Shown here: piece by piece, positions 52,343-59,983 of the stretch | How positions within the stretch are numbered: the first letter of the stretch is position 1 | Layout of the letters: the number at the start of each line of letters is the position of its first letter | NCBI GenBank assembly: GCA_020426845.1 | Contig: JAGQPF010000032.1 | Span: forward strand, 1-64,000 | Direction of reading: 5' to 3' | Source: Planctomycetales bacterium | Lineage (GTDB): Bacteria; Planctomycetota; Planctomycetia; Pirellulales; Pirellulaceae | Length of the DNA: 64,000 nt | The notes under the pieces: generated by a model | Seen by the model: only the letters and a program-made list of their open reading frames with translations | Told to the model about the DNA's origin: nothing | The model's database searches: none | Program-made: the position numbers and the translations under genes

Positions 52343-53041
52343 GTGACCACGGCAATCAACACCTGTCCGTCCAACTCCCCAGCGGAATCGCAGGCGGTAG
52401 TGCCGCCCGTCTCAGCCGAGAATCCGGAATTGTCGAATCGGGCCTCCATCGCACGCGACCCTTGTCAGGCCCAGTTGGAACTGTCTGCCGCTGCCTTTCA
52501 GGTGCAATTGCGTGAGCTGCGGGAGCAGGTGCAGGGATTGCAGCGAGCGGCAGACCAGGCTCCGGATCCGAACCGGATGAACCTGTTGGTCTTTGAAGCT
52601 CATCGCGACCGCCTGTTGGCGGCTTTCGTGATGGCCACCGGGGCAGCCGCCTGTGGCATGAATGTCAGTATGTTCTTCACATTCTGGGCGACCGCTGCGC
52701 TGCGCAAGGGCGGGCAACTCGGCCGCAAGACGTTGATTGAGCGCGCCTTTGGCTGGATGCTTCCTCGCTCGGCAAACCACACTCGCCTGTCCCAGATGGA
52801 CATGTTGGGAATGGGCAGATTGCTGATGAAGCGGGAGATGAAAAAGAAGCGGATCGCGGATTTGGATGTGCTGGTGCAAACAGCCGCCGACTTGGGGGTG
52901 ACGATCCGTGTGTGCGAGATGTCGATGCAGTTGATGGGGATTCGCCGTGAGGAGCTGATCGATTATCCCAACCTTGGCTTCTGCGGCGTGGCAAAGTTCG
53001 TCGAGGAGGCCGCCACGGCCAACACCACGCTGTTTCTGTAG
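52343..53041 (+). CDS. DsrE2-type (DsrE/DsrF/DrsH-like) sulfur-relay family protein
   Basis: About 232 residues from GTG 52343; the start is uncertain because the upstream frame runs into a hairpin. The conserved part starts at MNLLVFEAHRDRLLAAFVMA (52577) and includes GAAACGMNVSMFFTFWATAA, FGWMLPRS, MLGMGRLLMKREMKKKR, VRVCEMSMQLMGIRREELID with its conserved Cys, and a final VEEAATANTTLFL. This matches the membrane-associated DsrE2 family of sulfur metabolism. A coiled coil (LELSAAAFQVQLRELREQVQ) precedes it, as in relatives. Before that, residues RASIARDPCQAQ are encoded by an in-frame copy of the 45 bp palindromic repeat. Confidence 0.85.
   Translation: MTTAINTCPSNSPAESQAVVPPVSAENPELSNRASIARDPCQAQLELSAAAFQVQLRELREQVQGLQRAADQAPDPNRMNLLVFEAHRDRLLAAFVMATGAAACGMNVSMFFTFWATAALRKGGQLGRKTLIERAFGWMLPRSANHTRLSQMDMLGMGRLLMKREMKKKRIADLDVLVQTAADLGVTIRVCEMSMQLMGIRREELIDYPNLGFCGVAKFVEEAATANTTLFL
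52439..52477 (+). repeat. 45 bp palindromic repeat inside the DsrE2 gene (decayed copy)
   Basis: It matches the family with changes (GCACGCG, TGTCAGG, CCCAGTTGG) that break the palindrome while keeping the reading frame. It encodes RASIARDPCQAQ, in the same frame as the copy in the LVIVD protein. Confidence 0.85.
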
Positions 53042-53105
53042 GACTTTGCTTCCGTCGCGTCTTCGCTGCTTATTCCGGCTCGCTCCGCTTACCCGGCTCG
53101 CCCCG

Positions 53106-55874
53106 ATGGCTACCTCGCCCTTTCAACCCGAAACCGCAATTGCTGCGGACAGCTCCGCGCAAGTCACCGAGCGGATGAGCGCTGCGCTGAGCGCGTTGCA
53201 CGAAGCCCTGACCAGCGACACCGTCGAGCTTGACGACGTGCCCGTCGTTCGCGAGCTGACTCGGCAACTCCAGGAAGCGGAGCAAGAGTTGGCCGAGCGC
53301 GACCGGAGGCTCGCGGAGCTTTCGGACGAGTCCGAGGCGCTGGCCCGCGCCCAAGCGGACGCGATTGTGTATTCGGCGGAGATCATCGACGAACTGGAGC
53401 GCACCAAGCAGCGATTGTCGGATGCCCGCGCCGCGGCCGAGAAGGCGGCTCAAGGCACGCAGCGCCTGGCGGACACGATATTCGAGCGGACCCATGACGG
53501 CGTGTTCGTATTTCACGAGCGCGAATGCGTCGCGTGCAATGACAATGCCCTGTCACTTTTGCGGAGCGATCGCGAGCAGATCATGCGATCGTGGCCGGCC
53601 TCGTTTGAAACGGCCCAATTTGAGGACGGCGCCCCCGCTGGACAGGCCCTGCAGGATCTTTACCGCGATGCGAGCGCCTGTCGTGGCTCGTCGCTGGAGG
53701 TGTTGCTGAAGACTGCCGGCCCCTCCCCCGCCAACTTCTGGGCGGAGATCACGATGAGCGCCTTCAGCGGCGGCGAGGCCGATGATGTGCTCGTCATTCT
53801 CCGCGACATCACCTCCCGCAAGAAGTTCGAGTCCGAACTGCGGCGCCATCGCGACTTCCTGGACAACATCATCAACGCGGTACCGGACCAGATTCACGTG
53901 CGGGGCGAGGACCAACGCGTGGTGGTGGCGAATGATGCCTTCTGCCGCGCTCACGGCATCCGACGCGATCAAGTGCTGGGCGAGCGAATCGATACGTTCT
54001 TGCCTGTCGATCTGCGAAAACAGGTCGGCGAGATCGAGGAGCAACTGCTTGCCACGTGCGAGTGCAAAACCACGGAGCACGAATTCGAGCGCAGCGATGG
54101 CTCACGGAGCATCGTTTCGGTCAAACGCACCTTGTTTGAAGACAAAGCCGCCAATCAACGGTATGTCGTCGCGACATCCCGCGACATCACCGAAGACCGC
54201 ATGCGCGAGGAGCGTCTGCGGCTGTTGGCCAGCGTTTTCAAGGGCGCCTCGGAGGGAGTCGCCATCCTCTCGCCAACGGGCGAGATCCGCGAGGCGAATC
54301 CGGCCTTCGCGAAAATGGTGGCGAGCTCGCCTGTCGGGCGCCAACTCTCCGACGTGCTGGACTGCCAATTCCCTGGCGCCCGCGATGTCTTTGCCGAAGT
54401 GGCCCGAGGCAATTCGTGGGCCGGCAAGGCAAGCGGCCTTGCGCGATCGTATTGGATCTCACTTAGTCCTTCCTCCGAGACGGATGAAGAGTCGACGCGC
54501 GTGATCGCCCTCGTCTCGGACATCACGGAGCTAGAAGACACACAAACCAAGCTGCGCCGCCAGGCGATGTACGACACGCTCACGCAGCTGCCCAATCGCC
54601 GCTACTTCCGCGAACACCTGCAGGAGCTCATCGAGCAACCCAGCCCGGACCATCGCCCCATGGAGACAGTGGCCATCTGCTTCATCGACCTGGACGACTT
54701 CAAACACGTCAACGACACGGCCGGGCACTCCGTGGGCGACTTGCTGCTGCAGACGGTCGGCGCTCGCATTCGCCGGGTCGTGGGCGAAGACGCGTTTGTC
54801 GCTCGCTTCGGTGGCGACGAGTTCGCCGTCATTCTGCGGGGCGTCGACCCCCAGTCGCCTGAGCTGAACGAACTGCTCGACCGGCTGCTCGTCGCCTTCC
54901 GCGTCCCCTTCCAGCTCGGCGACACCGAGGCCGTGGTGGGTCTCAGCGTCGGCACGACGTTCTACCCGGAACAGGCGACCGACGTCGACACGCTGATGTG
55001 CAACGCCGACATCGCGATGTACGCCGCCAAAACCGCGGGCAAGAATCGCATTCGCCAGTTCAGTCCCGCGATGCAGGCGGACGTCAATCTGCGTCATCAG
55101 GTGCAGTCTCAACTGCGACGCGCACTGGACACGGGGGAGATCAGCGTCTGGTTCCAGCCCAAGGTAAGCGCCGCGACTCGAGAGGTCGTCGGCTGCGAGG
55201 CATTGGCGAGGTGGAAAACAGGCAAGAACGAAGTGATCTCGCCCGGCGCCTTCATCCCCGTGGCGGAGCAAACCGGGCTGATCCTGCCCTTGGGGCGATC
55301 CGTGTTCCGCTTGGCCGCGGAGCACGCTTGCGTGTGGATGGAGGCGGGCTTCACATCTCGGATCGCCGTCAACGTCTCGCCCTGCCAGATACGCCACCCG
55401 CGATTCGTCGAACAGCTGGAGCGAATTCTCGAGGAGACGCATGCCAAGCCGGATTGGTTCGAGTTGGAGATCACCGAGAACGCGATGATGGACGATGTCG
55501 ACCACGCCGCCGCGGTGATCGATCGCCTTGCCGGGTTCGGCTTCCACATTGCCATCGACGACTTTGGCACCGGCTACTCGTCGCTGAGCTACCTGAAGGA
55601 CTTCAACATCCACACGCTCAAGATCGACCTCTCCTTCGTGCGGGACGTGACGCACGACAAGCAATCCAACGCCGTCATCCGCTCCGTGATCTCGCTGGGC
55701 AAGGGGCTCGGCCTGACGATTGTGGCCGAAGGCGTGGAGACCGCGGCGCAGGCGGAGGTGCTCACCGAAGCCGGCTGCAACGTGCTGCAGGGCTACCACA
55801 TCGCGCGCCCCATGCCGGCAGCCGACTACGCCCACTGGCTGGCCGAATACCGCCCGCCCACGTTCAACATCTAA
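53106..55874 (+). CDS. Triple-PAS GGDEF-EAL bifunctional c-di-GMP enzyme
   Basis: A 922-residue cytoplasmic protein from ATG 53106. A coiled coil (about 50-115) leads into three PAS-like domains (about 120-480). These contain FERTHDGVFVFHERECVACN, INAVPDQIHVRGEDQRVVVA and FKGASEGVAILSPTGEIREA, two followed by DIT motifs. The GGDEF domain (about 485-650) has the intact RFGGDEFAV and FIDLDDFKHVND. The EAL domain (about 665-915) has CEALARW, NVSPCQIRHP, ELEITENAMMDD, IDDFGTGYSSLSYLKDF and VAEGVET, so both activities look possible. It would set c-di-GMP levels in response to small ligands or redox. It lies 64 bases after the DsrE2 gene and may be co-transcribed. Confidence 0.95.
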   Translation: MATSPFQPETAIAADSSAQVTERMSAALSALHEALTSDTVELDDVPVVRELTRQLQEAEQELAERDRRLAELSDESEALARAQADAIVYSAEIIDELERTKQRLSDARAAAEKAAQGTQRLADTIFERTHDGVFVFHERECVACNDNALSLLRSDREQIMRSWPASFETAQFEDGAPAGQALQDLYRDASACRGSSLEVLLKTAGPSPANFWAEITMSAFSGGEADDVLVILRDITSRKKFESELRRHRDFLDNIINAVPDQIHVRGEDQRVVVANDAFCRAHGIRRDQVLGERIDTFLPVDLRKQVGEIEEQLLATCECKTTEHEFERSDGSRSIVSVKRTLFEDKAANQRYVVATSRDITEDRMREERLRLLASVFKGASEGVAILSPTGEIREANPAFAKMVASSPVGRQLSDVLDCQFPGARDVFAEVARGNSWAGKASGLARSYWISLSPSSETDEESTRVIALVSDITELEDTQTKLRRQAMYDTLTQLPNRRYFREHLQELIEQPSPDHRPMETVAICFIDLDDFKHVNDTAGHSVGDLLLQTVGARIRRVVGEDAFVARFGGDEFAVILRGVDPQSPELNELLDRLLVAFRVPFQLGDTEAVVGLSVGTTFYPEQATDVDTLMCNADIAMYAAKTAGKNRIRQFSPAMQADVNLRHQVQSQLRRALDTGEISVWFQPKVSAATREVVGCEALARWKTGKNEVISPGAFIPVAEQTGLILPLGRSVFRLAAEHACVWMEAGFTSRIAVNVSPCQIRHPRFVEQLERILEETHAKPDWFELEITENAMMDDVDHAAAVIDRLAGFGFHIAIDDFGTGYSSLSYLKDFNIHTLKIDLSFVRDVTHDKQSNAVIRSVISLGKGLGLTIVAEGVETAAQAEVLTEAGCNVLQGYHIARPMPAADYAHWLAEYRPPTFNI

Positions 55875-55975
55875 ACGGCGCCGTCCGCACGCTTGCCGCA
55901 AGGACACAAATCAACCGAAGCGAAGCCCCACCCCAAGAGTCTCAGCTGCCCCGCACGCATCATGAGGCGTACTCG

Positions 55976-56047
55976 ATGAGGCAGCCGGGCAAAACCCGCG
56001 ATGAGGCAATCGGCGAACTGATCGAGGCAATGCAGTGCAGGGTTTGA
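55976..56047 (+). pseudogene. Possible HicB-antitoxin remnant
   Basis: A 23-codon open stretch, MRQPGKTRDEAIGELIEAMQ followed by CRV and a stop, resembles the conserved core of HicB/UPF0150 antitoxins (typically CxSQGKTxEEAxxNIxEAI). No HicA toxin is near, and upstream homology is absent apart from LPRTHHEAYS. It may be chance. Confidence 0.3.
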
Positions 56048-56094
56048 AAACTCCACTCGATTGGACAAGAATACACGAACGGCACGCCGAGGCT

Positions 56095-56460
56095 TTATTC
56101 CATTGGCAGTTGCTCGTTCCACATCCCACGCCGTGCGTAGGGTGATGCGAGAGGGAATCGGCACTGCAGGCCAAAGAACCATAGCCGATAACTGCGTGGG
56201 CCAAAAATGACCAACGCCGCGTTCTCTTGCTTAGCCAGTTGCCGTTGGTTCCTTTCCCATTCTTCGCCATTCTCTGCAACATATTCGTCCACTTTAAGGA
56301 GGAATGGGCAAAGAGCAACGGCATTTCGTACGGCGGGTGTCGTCTTTAGTTTTTCGGCCGCTCGTCGCGTTGCAAGCCAGGAGCCAAGAATACTTGCGAT
56401 GGCAAGAATGCCTATCAGCAGTCGGCGGATTGTCAGTCTTGGCAAAATTCGTTTCGTCAT
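56095..56460 (-). CDS. Small hypothetical membrane-anchored protein
   Basis: A 121-residue protein from ATG 56460. A basic N-terminus (KRILPRLTIRRLL) and one membrane segment (IGILAIASILGSWLA) precede a charged soluble part (EYVAENGEEWERNQRQLAKQ) ending in YRLWFFGLQCRFPLASPYAR. Such short single-pass proteins are common in planctomycetes. Its base composition is clearly less GC-rich than its neighbours, suggesting recent acquisition or relaxed selection. No homologous family can be named. Confidence 0.6.
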   Translation of the reverse strand: MTKRILPRLTIRRLLIGILAIASILGSWLATRRAAEKLKTTPAVRNAVALCPFLLKVDEYVAENGEEWERNQRQLAKQENAALVIFGPRSYRLWFFGLQCRFPLASPYARRGMWNEQLPME

Positions 56461-56572
56461 GCTTGTCAGTCTTCTGCCAAACCAAACTTGCCAAGCGTTT
56501 GTTTCTCGATCGACGAACAATGGGGTCATCGGGACGGGAGCCACTTCGAAGACCTGTTTCAATTTGGCAACG

Positions 56573-56606
56573 AAAAAACCGGACGACTAACAATCGCCCG
56601 GTTTTG
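56573..56606 (-). terminator. Terminator of the tRNA-Asp gene
   Basis: On the minus strand AACCGGGCGA pairs with TCGTCCGGTT (one G-T pair) around a seven-base loop, followed by TTTT. It lies 31 bases beyond the tRNA 3' end. Confidence 0.8.
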
Positions 56607-56636
56607 TTTATCCGTTGCAGAGCAGCAACTTAGCAG

Positions 56637-56710
56637 CGACGCCGACGGGACTCGAACCCGCAACCACTGGATCGACAGTCCAGTACTCTAACCAATTGAG
56701 CTACGGCGCC
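56637..56710 (-). tRNA. tRNA-Asp (anticodon GTC)
   Basis: A 74-nucleotide tRNA. The acceptor stem is GGCGCCG with CGGCGTC (one G-U pair), and the discriminator base is G73, as expected for tRNA-Asp. The D loop includes AGCTCAATTGGTTAGAGT. The anticodon stem-loop is CTGGA-CTGTCGA-TCCAG with anticodon GTC. The T loop reads GGGTTCGAGTCCC. The CCA end is not encoded. Confidence 0.97.
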
Positions 56711-56721
56711 GGAAGGCAGTG

Positions 56722-56727
56722 ATAATA
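56722..56727 (-). promoter_or_regulatory. Candidate -10 box of the tRNA-Asp promoter
   Basis: On the minus strand TATTAT lies 11 bases upstream of the tRNA 5' end. The -35 region 17 bases further up (TTTTCC) is poor. Confidence 0.4.
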
Positions 56728-57256
56728 CGCCATCCACCCAGGCAGGAAAAGGGGGTTGGCGTTTGGGATCCTGCCGGCAAAACCGGTGTGGGCACCGACC
56801 ATTTGCAATGGAGGGGTGCCGCAGCGGAATATCGAAGAATAGTCCACGATTCCGGTCGGAACAAGGGGCTGGACGATATTCCCGGCAGGAACAAACCATT
56901 CTTCGGCCGTCGATGTATCGCAACTGTTCCCTTGCTGCCAATCGGTGGTCACTCCGTCCATTTGGGGGGCAATTGCATCGATCATTCCGATAACTCCGCA
57001 GCCCCTCACGACAAACAGCGCCGGAATCGCAACTCGATGGCGTCAGCTCGACCCATCGACCATTCGCAAACTAGGTTTACTTTGCCGGCGCTTCCGAACG
57101 GGTTGCCGAACGGGTTGCCGGCTAGTCGCGGAAACCGAGATCCGTCCGATCAGGCTGCCGCGAGACATTTGTGGATGAGGGCAGAATTGCCGGCGCGATC
57201 GCCGGTGGCAGCGATTCGCAATCTTGACAGCATTGGCCTTTAGGAGGAATCCACCG
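56728..57256. other. Intergenic region between tRNA-Asp and the small membrane peptide
   Basis: About 530 bases with several open frames, none with recognisable features. A tandem CGAACGGGTTGC repeat (near 57096-57119) is the only structure I see. Confidence 0.5.
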
Positions 57257-57394
57257 ATGGAGTACGTCTGGTGGGCCATTAACTCGGTAATCACTCAATC
57301 GACTCGGCTGAATCGTCAGGAGTGGATGTATGTGCTGATCGGGGTGACGTGCTTCGGCGCGTTTTGCATGCGAGGTTTCGGCCGCCGTATCTAA
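57257..57394 (+). CDS. 45-residue putative membrane peptide
   Basis: A short gene with one of the best ribosome sites in the window: AGGAGG eight bases before ATG. The peptide begins MEYVWWAINSVITQSTRLNR, continues with a hydrophobic stretch (WMYVLIGVTCFGAFCM, about 23-38) and ends RGFGRRI. A single membrane helix with positively charged ends is likely. It is followed 58 bases later by a membrane-anchored GGDEF gene on the same strand. No family is known to me; reality rests on the ribosome site, composition and position. Confidence 0.6.
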   Translation: MEYVWWAINSVITQSTRLNRQEWMYVLIGVTCFGAFCMRGFGRRI

Positions 57395-57452
57395 TCAAGC
57401 AAGATCCGCCCATGAGGCGGGCCCACAGCCTCTCTGACGCCACGCACGCCCC

Positions 57453-58376
57453 ATGATTGATCCCGCCATTGCCCTGGCCTTTGCTGGCATCGCCGTGCTG
57501 GCCTTTTTTACCGGGCGGATTCGCCGCCCGATCGGCAAGGGCCCCAATCCGCAGGCCCGCCGCGCGGTCGCTCGCGCTCGCTTGGTTTGCAAGGAATTGC
57601 ATGAGATCGGCGCGGACATCCGGCGCGACTTGGCGACGCACCACCGCAGCATGGCGTCCTTCGAATCGCGGCTTCGCGAGCTTGGTCTCTTGGACGAGGC
57701 GTGGGACGAGCTCTCCGTTGAGGCGGAGAACATGCTCAAGCCGACCCTGCATCTCGCTTCCCGAATCGCTCACGCCTACGACAACATTCGGCAGCAGACG
57801 CATTTGCTGATGGCGCTGACCGAGGTCCGCACGGATCCGCTCACGGGACTTCGCAATCGGCGCGCCCTGGATGAAGCGCTTCACACCCGAGTCGCGATGC
57901 TCGACCGCTATGGTGACGCGTTCTCGGTGGCAGTGTTCGATGTGGACCATTTCAAGCAGATCAACGATCTACAAGGGCATCTCGAAGGCGACCGCATTCT
58001 GCAGGAATTCGCCAAGCTGCTCGACGCGACGGTGCGTGACACGGACTTAGTGACGCGTTTCGGTGGCGAGGAGTTCGTGATCGTGATGCCGCAAACGGAT
58101 CTGCGAGGAGCCTGCATCTTCGCCGAACGCACTCGGGCCACCATTGAGGAGCGGCTGACGGTGACGGCGAGCGTCGGAGTGACACAGGCTTGCGGTGGCG
58201 ATGATCCGCGCCGGCTGCTGTCTCGCGCCGACGAGGCGATGTATGCGGCCAAGGAGAATGGCCGCAATTGCGTTTACTACACGCATGAAGAACTGGGCCC
58301 GCAGCGGGTTGCCGTCGAATGGGGCAAACAGGATGTGCCCGCGCCGTTGGCTGTCTATGAAGGCGTCGGCGAGTAA
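57453..58376 (+). CDS. Membrane-anchored diguanylate cyclase (GGDEF)
   Basis: A 307-residue protein. Residues 4-22 (PAIALAFAGIAVLAFFTG) form an N-terminal membrane anchor. A helical linker (30-125) leads to a GGDEF domain (about 125-285) with DPLTGLRNRRALDEAL, VAVFDVDHFKQINDLQGHLE and the active motif RFGGEEFVIV (near 204). An RxxD inhibitory site is not clearly present. It probably makes c-di-GMP at the membrane. It follows the 45-residue membrane peptide, possibly in one transcript. Confidence 0.94.
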   Translation: MIDPAIALAFAGIAVLAFFTGRIRRPIGKGPNPQARRAVARARLVCKELHEIGADIRRDLATHHRSMASFESRLRELGLLDEAWDELSVEAENMLKPTLHLASRIAHAYDNIRQQTHLLMALTEVRTDPLTGLRNRRALDEALHTRVAMLDRYGDAFSVAVFDVDHFKQINDLQGHLEGDRILQEFAKLLDATVRDTDLVTRFGGEEFVIVMPQTDLRGACIFAERTRATIEERLTVTASVGVTQACGGDDPRRLLSRADEAMYAAKENGRNCVYYTHEELGPQRVAVEWGKQDVPAPLAVYEGVGE

Positions 58377-58431
58377 GTAGCACACCCCGTCCGCTGACGG
58401 CGCGATTCCCCCGGATGCTGCTTATTCGGCC

Positions 58432-59367
58432 TCAGCGCAATTCACGGCCGTCATATCCCGGCAAGAGCGACTCAATCTCCTTCCGGTCCGTCGTCGCTCG
58501 CTCACTTTCGCCGAGTGCCTCGAGGGCGAGCATCCGGTGGTAGAGCAGCGTGGCAAAGGACTCGCGAACGCGCAGGTCGATCTCCTCGACCAACTTCATG
58601 CTGCTCAGCAATTGCATCTGCTTTTCCCTGTCAAACTTTTCGAACTCTTCCTTGCGGAACGCTTCCACCGCGGCGTCGAGGTCCGTCAGCGCATCGGCAA
58701 ACCGCCCCATTCGGTAGAGGATGTAGCCCCGAGTGTCTAAATAGCCGGTCCGCGCCGGAGACGGCTTCGTTCTGAAAGCCAGTGCCCGATCAACCTGCTC
58801 CAACGCTTCGGGAAGCTCTTGATTGGCGAGCGCGCGGTAGTAGGCGTAACCATTGAGCAACTCTGGTTCGGGCATTCCGCCGCGTCGCTCGGCAATCGCC
58901 TTCCACTGCTTGACCGCCTCATCGCCTCGGCCCAGCCGAAGCTGCAATTCCCCGCACCACTGGCGATAGGCCTGCACGGCCAAAGAGTTATCTGCCTCGA
59001 TCATGCGCTGCAACGTCTGCACGGCCTGCTCCAGCAGTTGTTTTGCCTGCTCCGAATCGGGCGCGTCCGCGCCCGTCCCGCGCCGCCATGGCAACTCGGT
59101 GTCGGCCCACTTCACCAACAATTTCGTTTGATGCTCCAGCAATTGGACGCTGCCCGGATAGCGGTCCAATGCCACTTCGAGCTTCCGAGCGGCCTCGGGA
59201 AACTGGTGGTTCTCCGCCAATTCCAACGCCTCGGCCCCCAGCCACCGCGCAGGTTCGCGAGTCCATTCGAGGAAAATCGGTGGCAAAATCGGGATCGCAC
59301 AGGCGAGCAGGATCGGCCAGAACGCCGAGGGCCTGGAGAATTCCCGTGGGGCGTCTTGGCTCGACAT
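58432..59367 (-). CDS. Membrane-anchored TPR-repeat protein
   Basis: A 311-residue protein. A short N-terminal tail is followed by one membrane segment (FWPILLACAIPILPPIFLEW, about 16-35). The rest is TPR-like helices: LELAENHQFPEAARKLEVAL, LLEQAVQTLQRMIEADNSLA, LLNGYAYYRALANQELPEAL, GYILYRMGRFADALTDLDAA. It probably organises a protein complex at the membrane or in the periplasm. It converges with the GGDEF gene. Confidence 0.85.
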   Translation of the reverse strand: MSSQDAPREFSRPSAFWPILLACAIPILPPIFLEWTREPARWLGAEALELAENHQFPEAARKLEVALDRYPGSVQLLEHQTKLLVKWADTELPWRRGTGADAPDSEQAKQLLEQAVQTLQRMIEADNSLAVQAYRQWCGELQLRLGRGDEAVKQWKAIAERRGGMPEPELLNGYAYYRALANQELPEALEQVDRALAFRTKPSPARTGYLDTRGYILYRMGRFADALTDLDAAVEAFRKEEFEKFDREKQMQLLSSMKLVEEIDLRVRESFATLLYHRMLALEALGESERATTDRKEIESLLPGYDGRELR

Positions 59368-59653
59368 GATTCCGCTTGGGGAGGCAAGTTGACGAAACCC
59401 CCGCAGGGGCGTAGTATCGGCAGCTGATTCGGTAGAATCCGCAGCTTCTCAAACCGATGAAAACAACCGATAAACCAACAACCTCAACCAACAAACTCAA
59501 TCCCTACGTCCCAAGCTGGCGCTGTGGAAGCCGGAAACCAAAGTGGGGGTGTTGGTGAGACCGCCATTTTAACCAGTTCGAACGGCCGTTGTCGGATCCG
59601 TTCGCAAGTTGTTCTACATTCTGCGCATGCACACAACCCCGGGAGGTGGAACC

Positions 59654-59983
59654 ATGCCTTTGTTTGAAGTTGAGACGAACGCTCACATCATCATTACCTG
59701 GGCGGAAGACGAAGCCGCCGCCACCGAAGTCGTCCAGCAAGCCTATCCGAAAGAGGACGTCATTCGCATGATGAAGCGTCCGCGCGACACTTGGGTGATT
59801 TCCAAGGCCGCGCTGGGCATCACGGGCGAGCGCACCAGCAGCGTTTGCAGCACCGCGCGCGATTGCCTGGCGAAGGCCGAGGGCGACAAAGTCCACGCCA
59901 TCCGGCTCTACATGCACGAGACCGGCACGGACCTGGAGGACGCTCGCAAGGTCATTGAGTCCAACATGGTCATGGGGTGGTGA
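59654..59983 (+). CDS. Small conserved protein with ribosomal L7/L12-like C-terminal motif
   Basis: A 109-residue protein from ATG 59654, preceded by AGGTGG at five bases. It begins PLFEVETNAHIIITWAEDEA and ends KVHAIRLYMHETGTDLEDAR then KVIESNMVMGW; that end resembles the L7/L12 C-terminal helix (IKAVREATGLGLKEAK), an inference from pattern. Function is unknown. Its stop codon overlaps the start of the SDR gene (GTGA), indicating translational coupling. Confidence 0.75.
   Translation: MPLFEVETNAHIIITWAEDEAAATEVVQQAYPKEDVIRMMKRPRDTWVISKAALGITGERTSSVCSTARDCLAKAEGDKVHAIRLYMHETGTDLEDARKVIESNMVMGW

Noticed and set aside
52974-53105. Upstream extension of the GGDEF-EAL protein
   Set aside because: It overlaps the end of the DsrE2 gene and has an Arg/Pro-rich composition; ATG 53106 starts the conserved-looking protein.
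56719-57243. 174-residue plus-strand frame between tRNA-Asp and the small peptide
   Set aside because: There is no domain or ribosome site, several frames overlap, and the composition looks non-coding.
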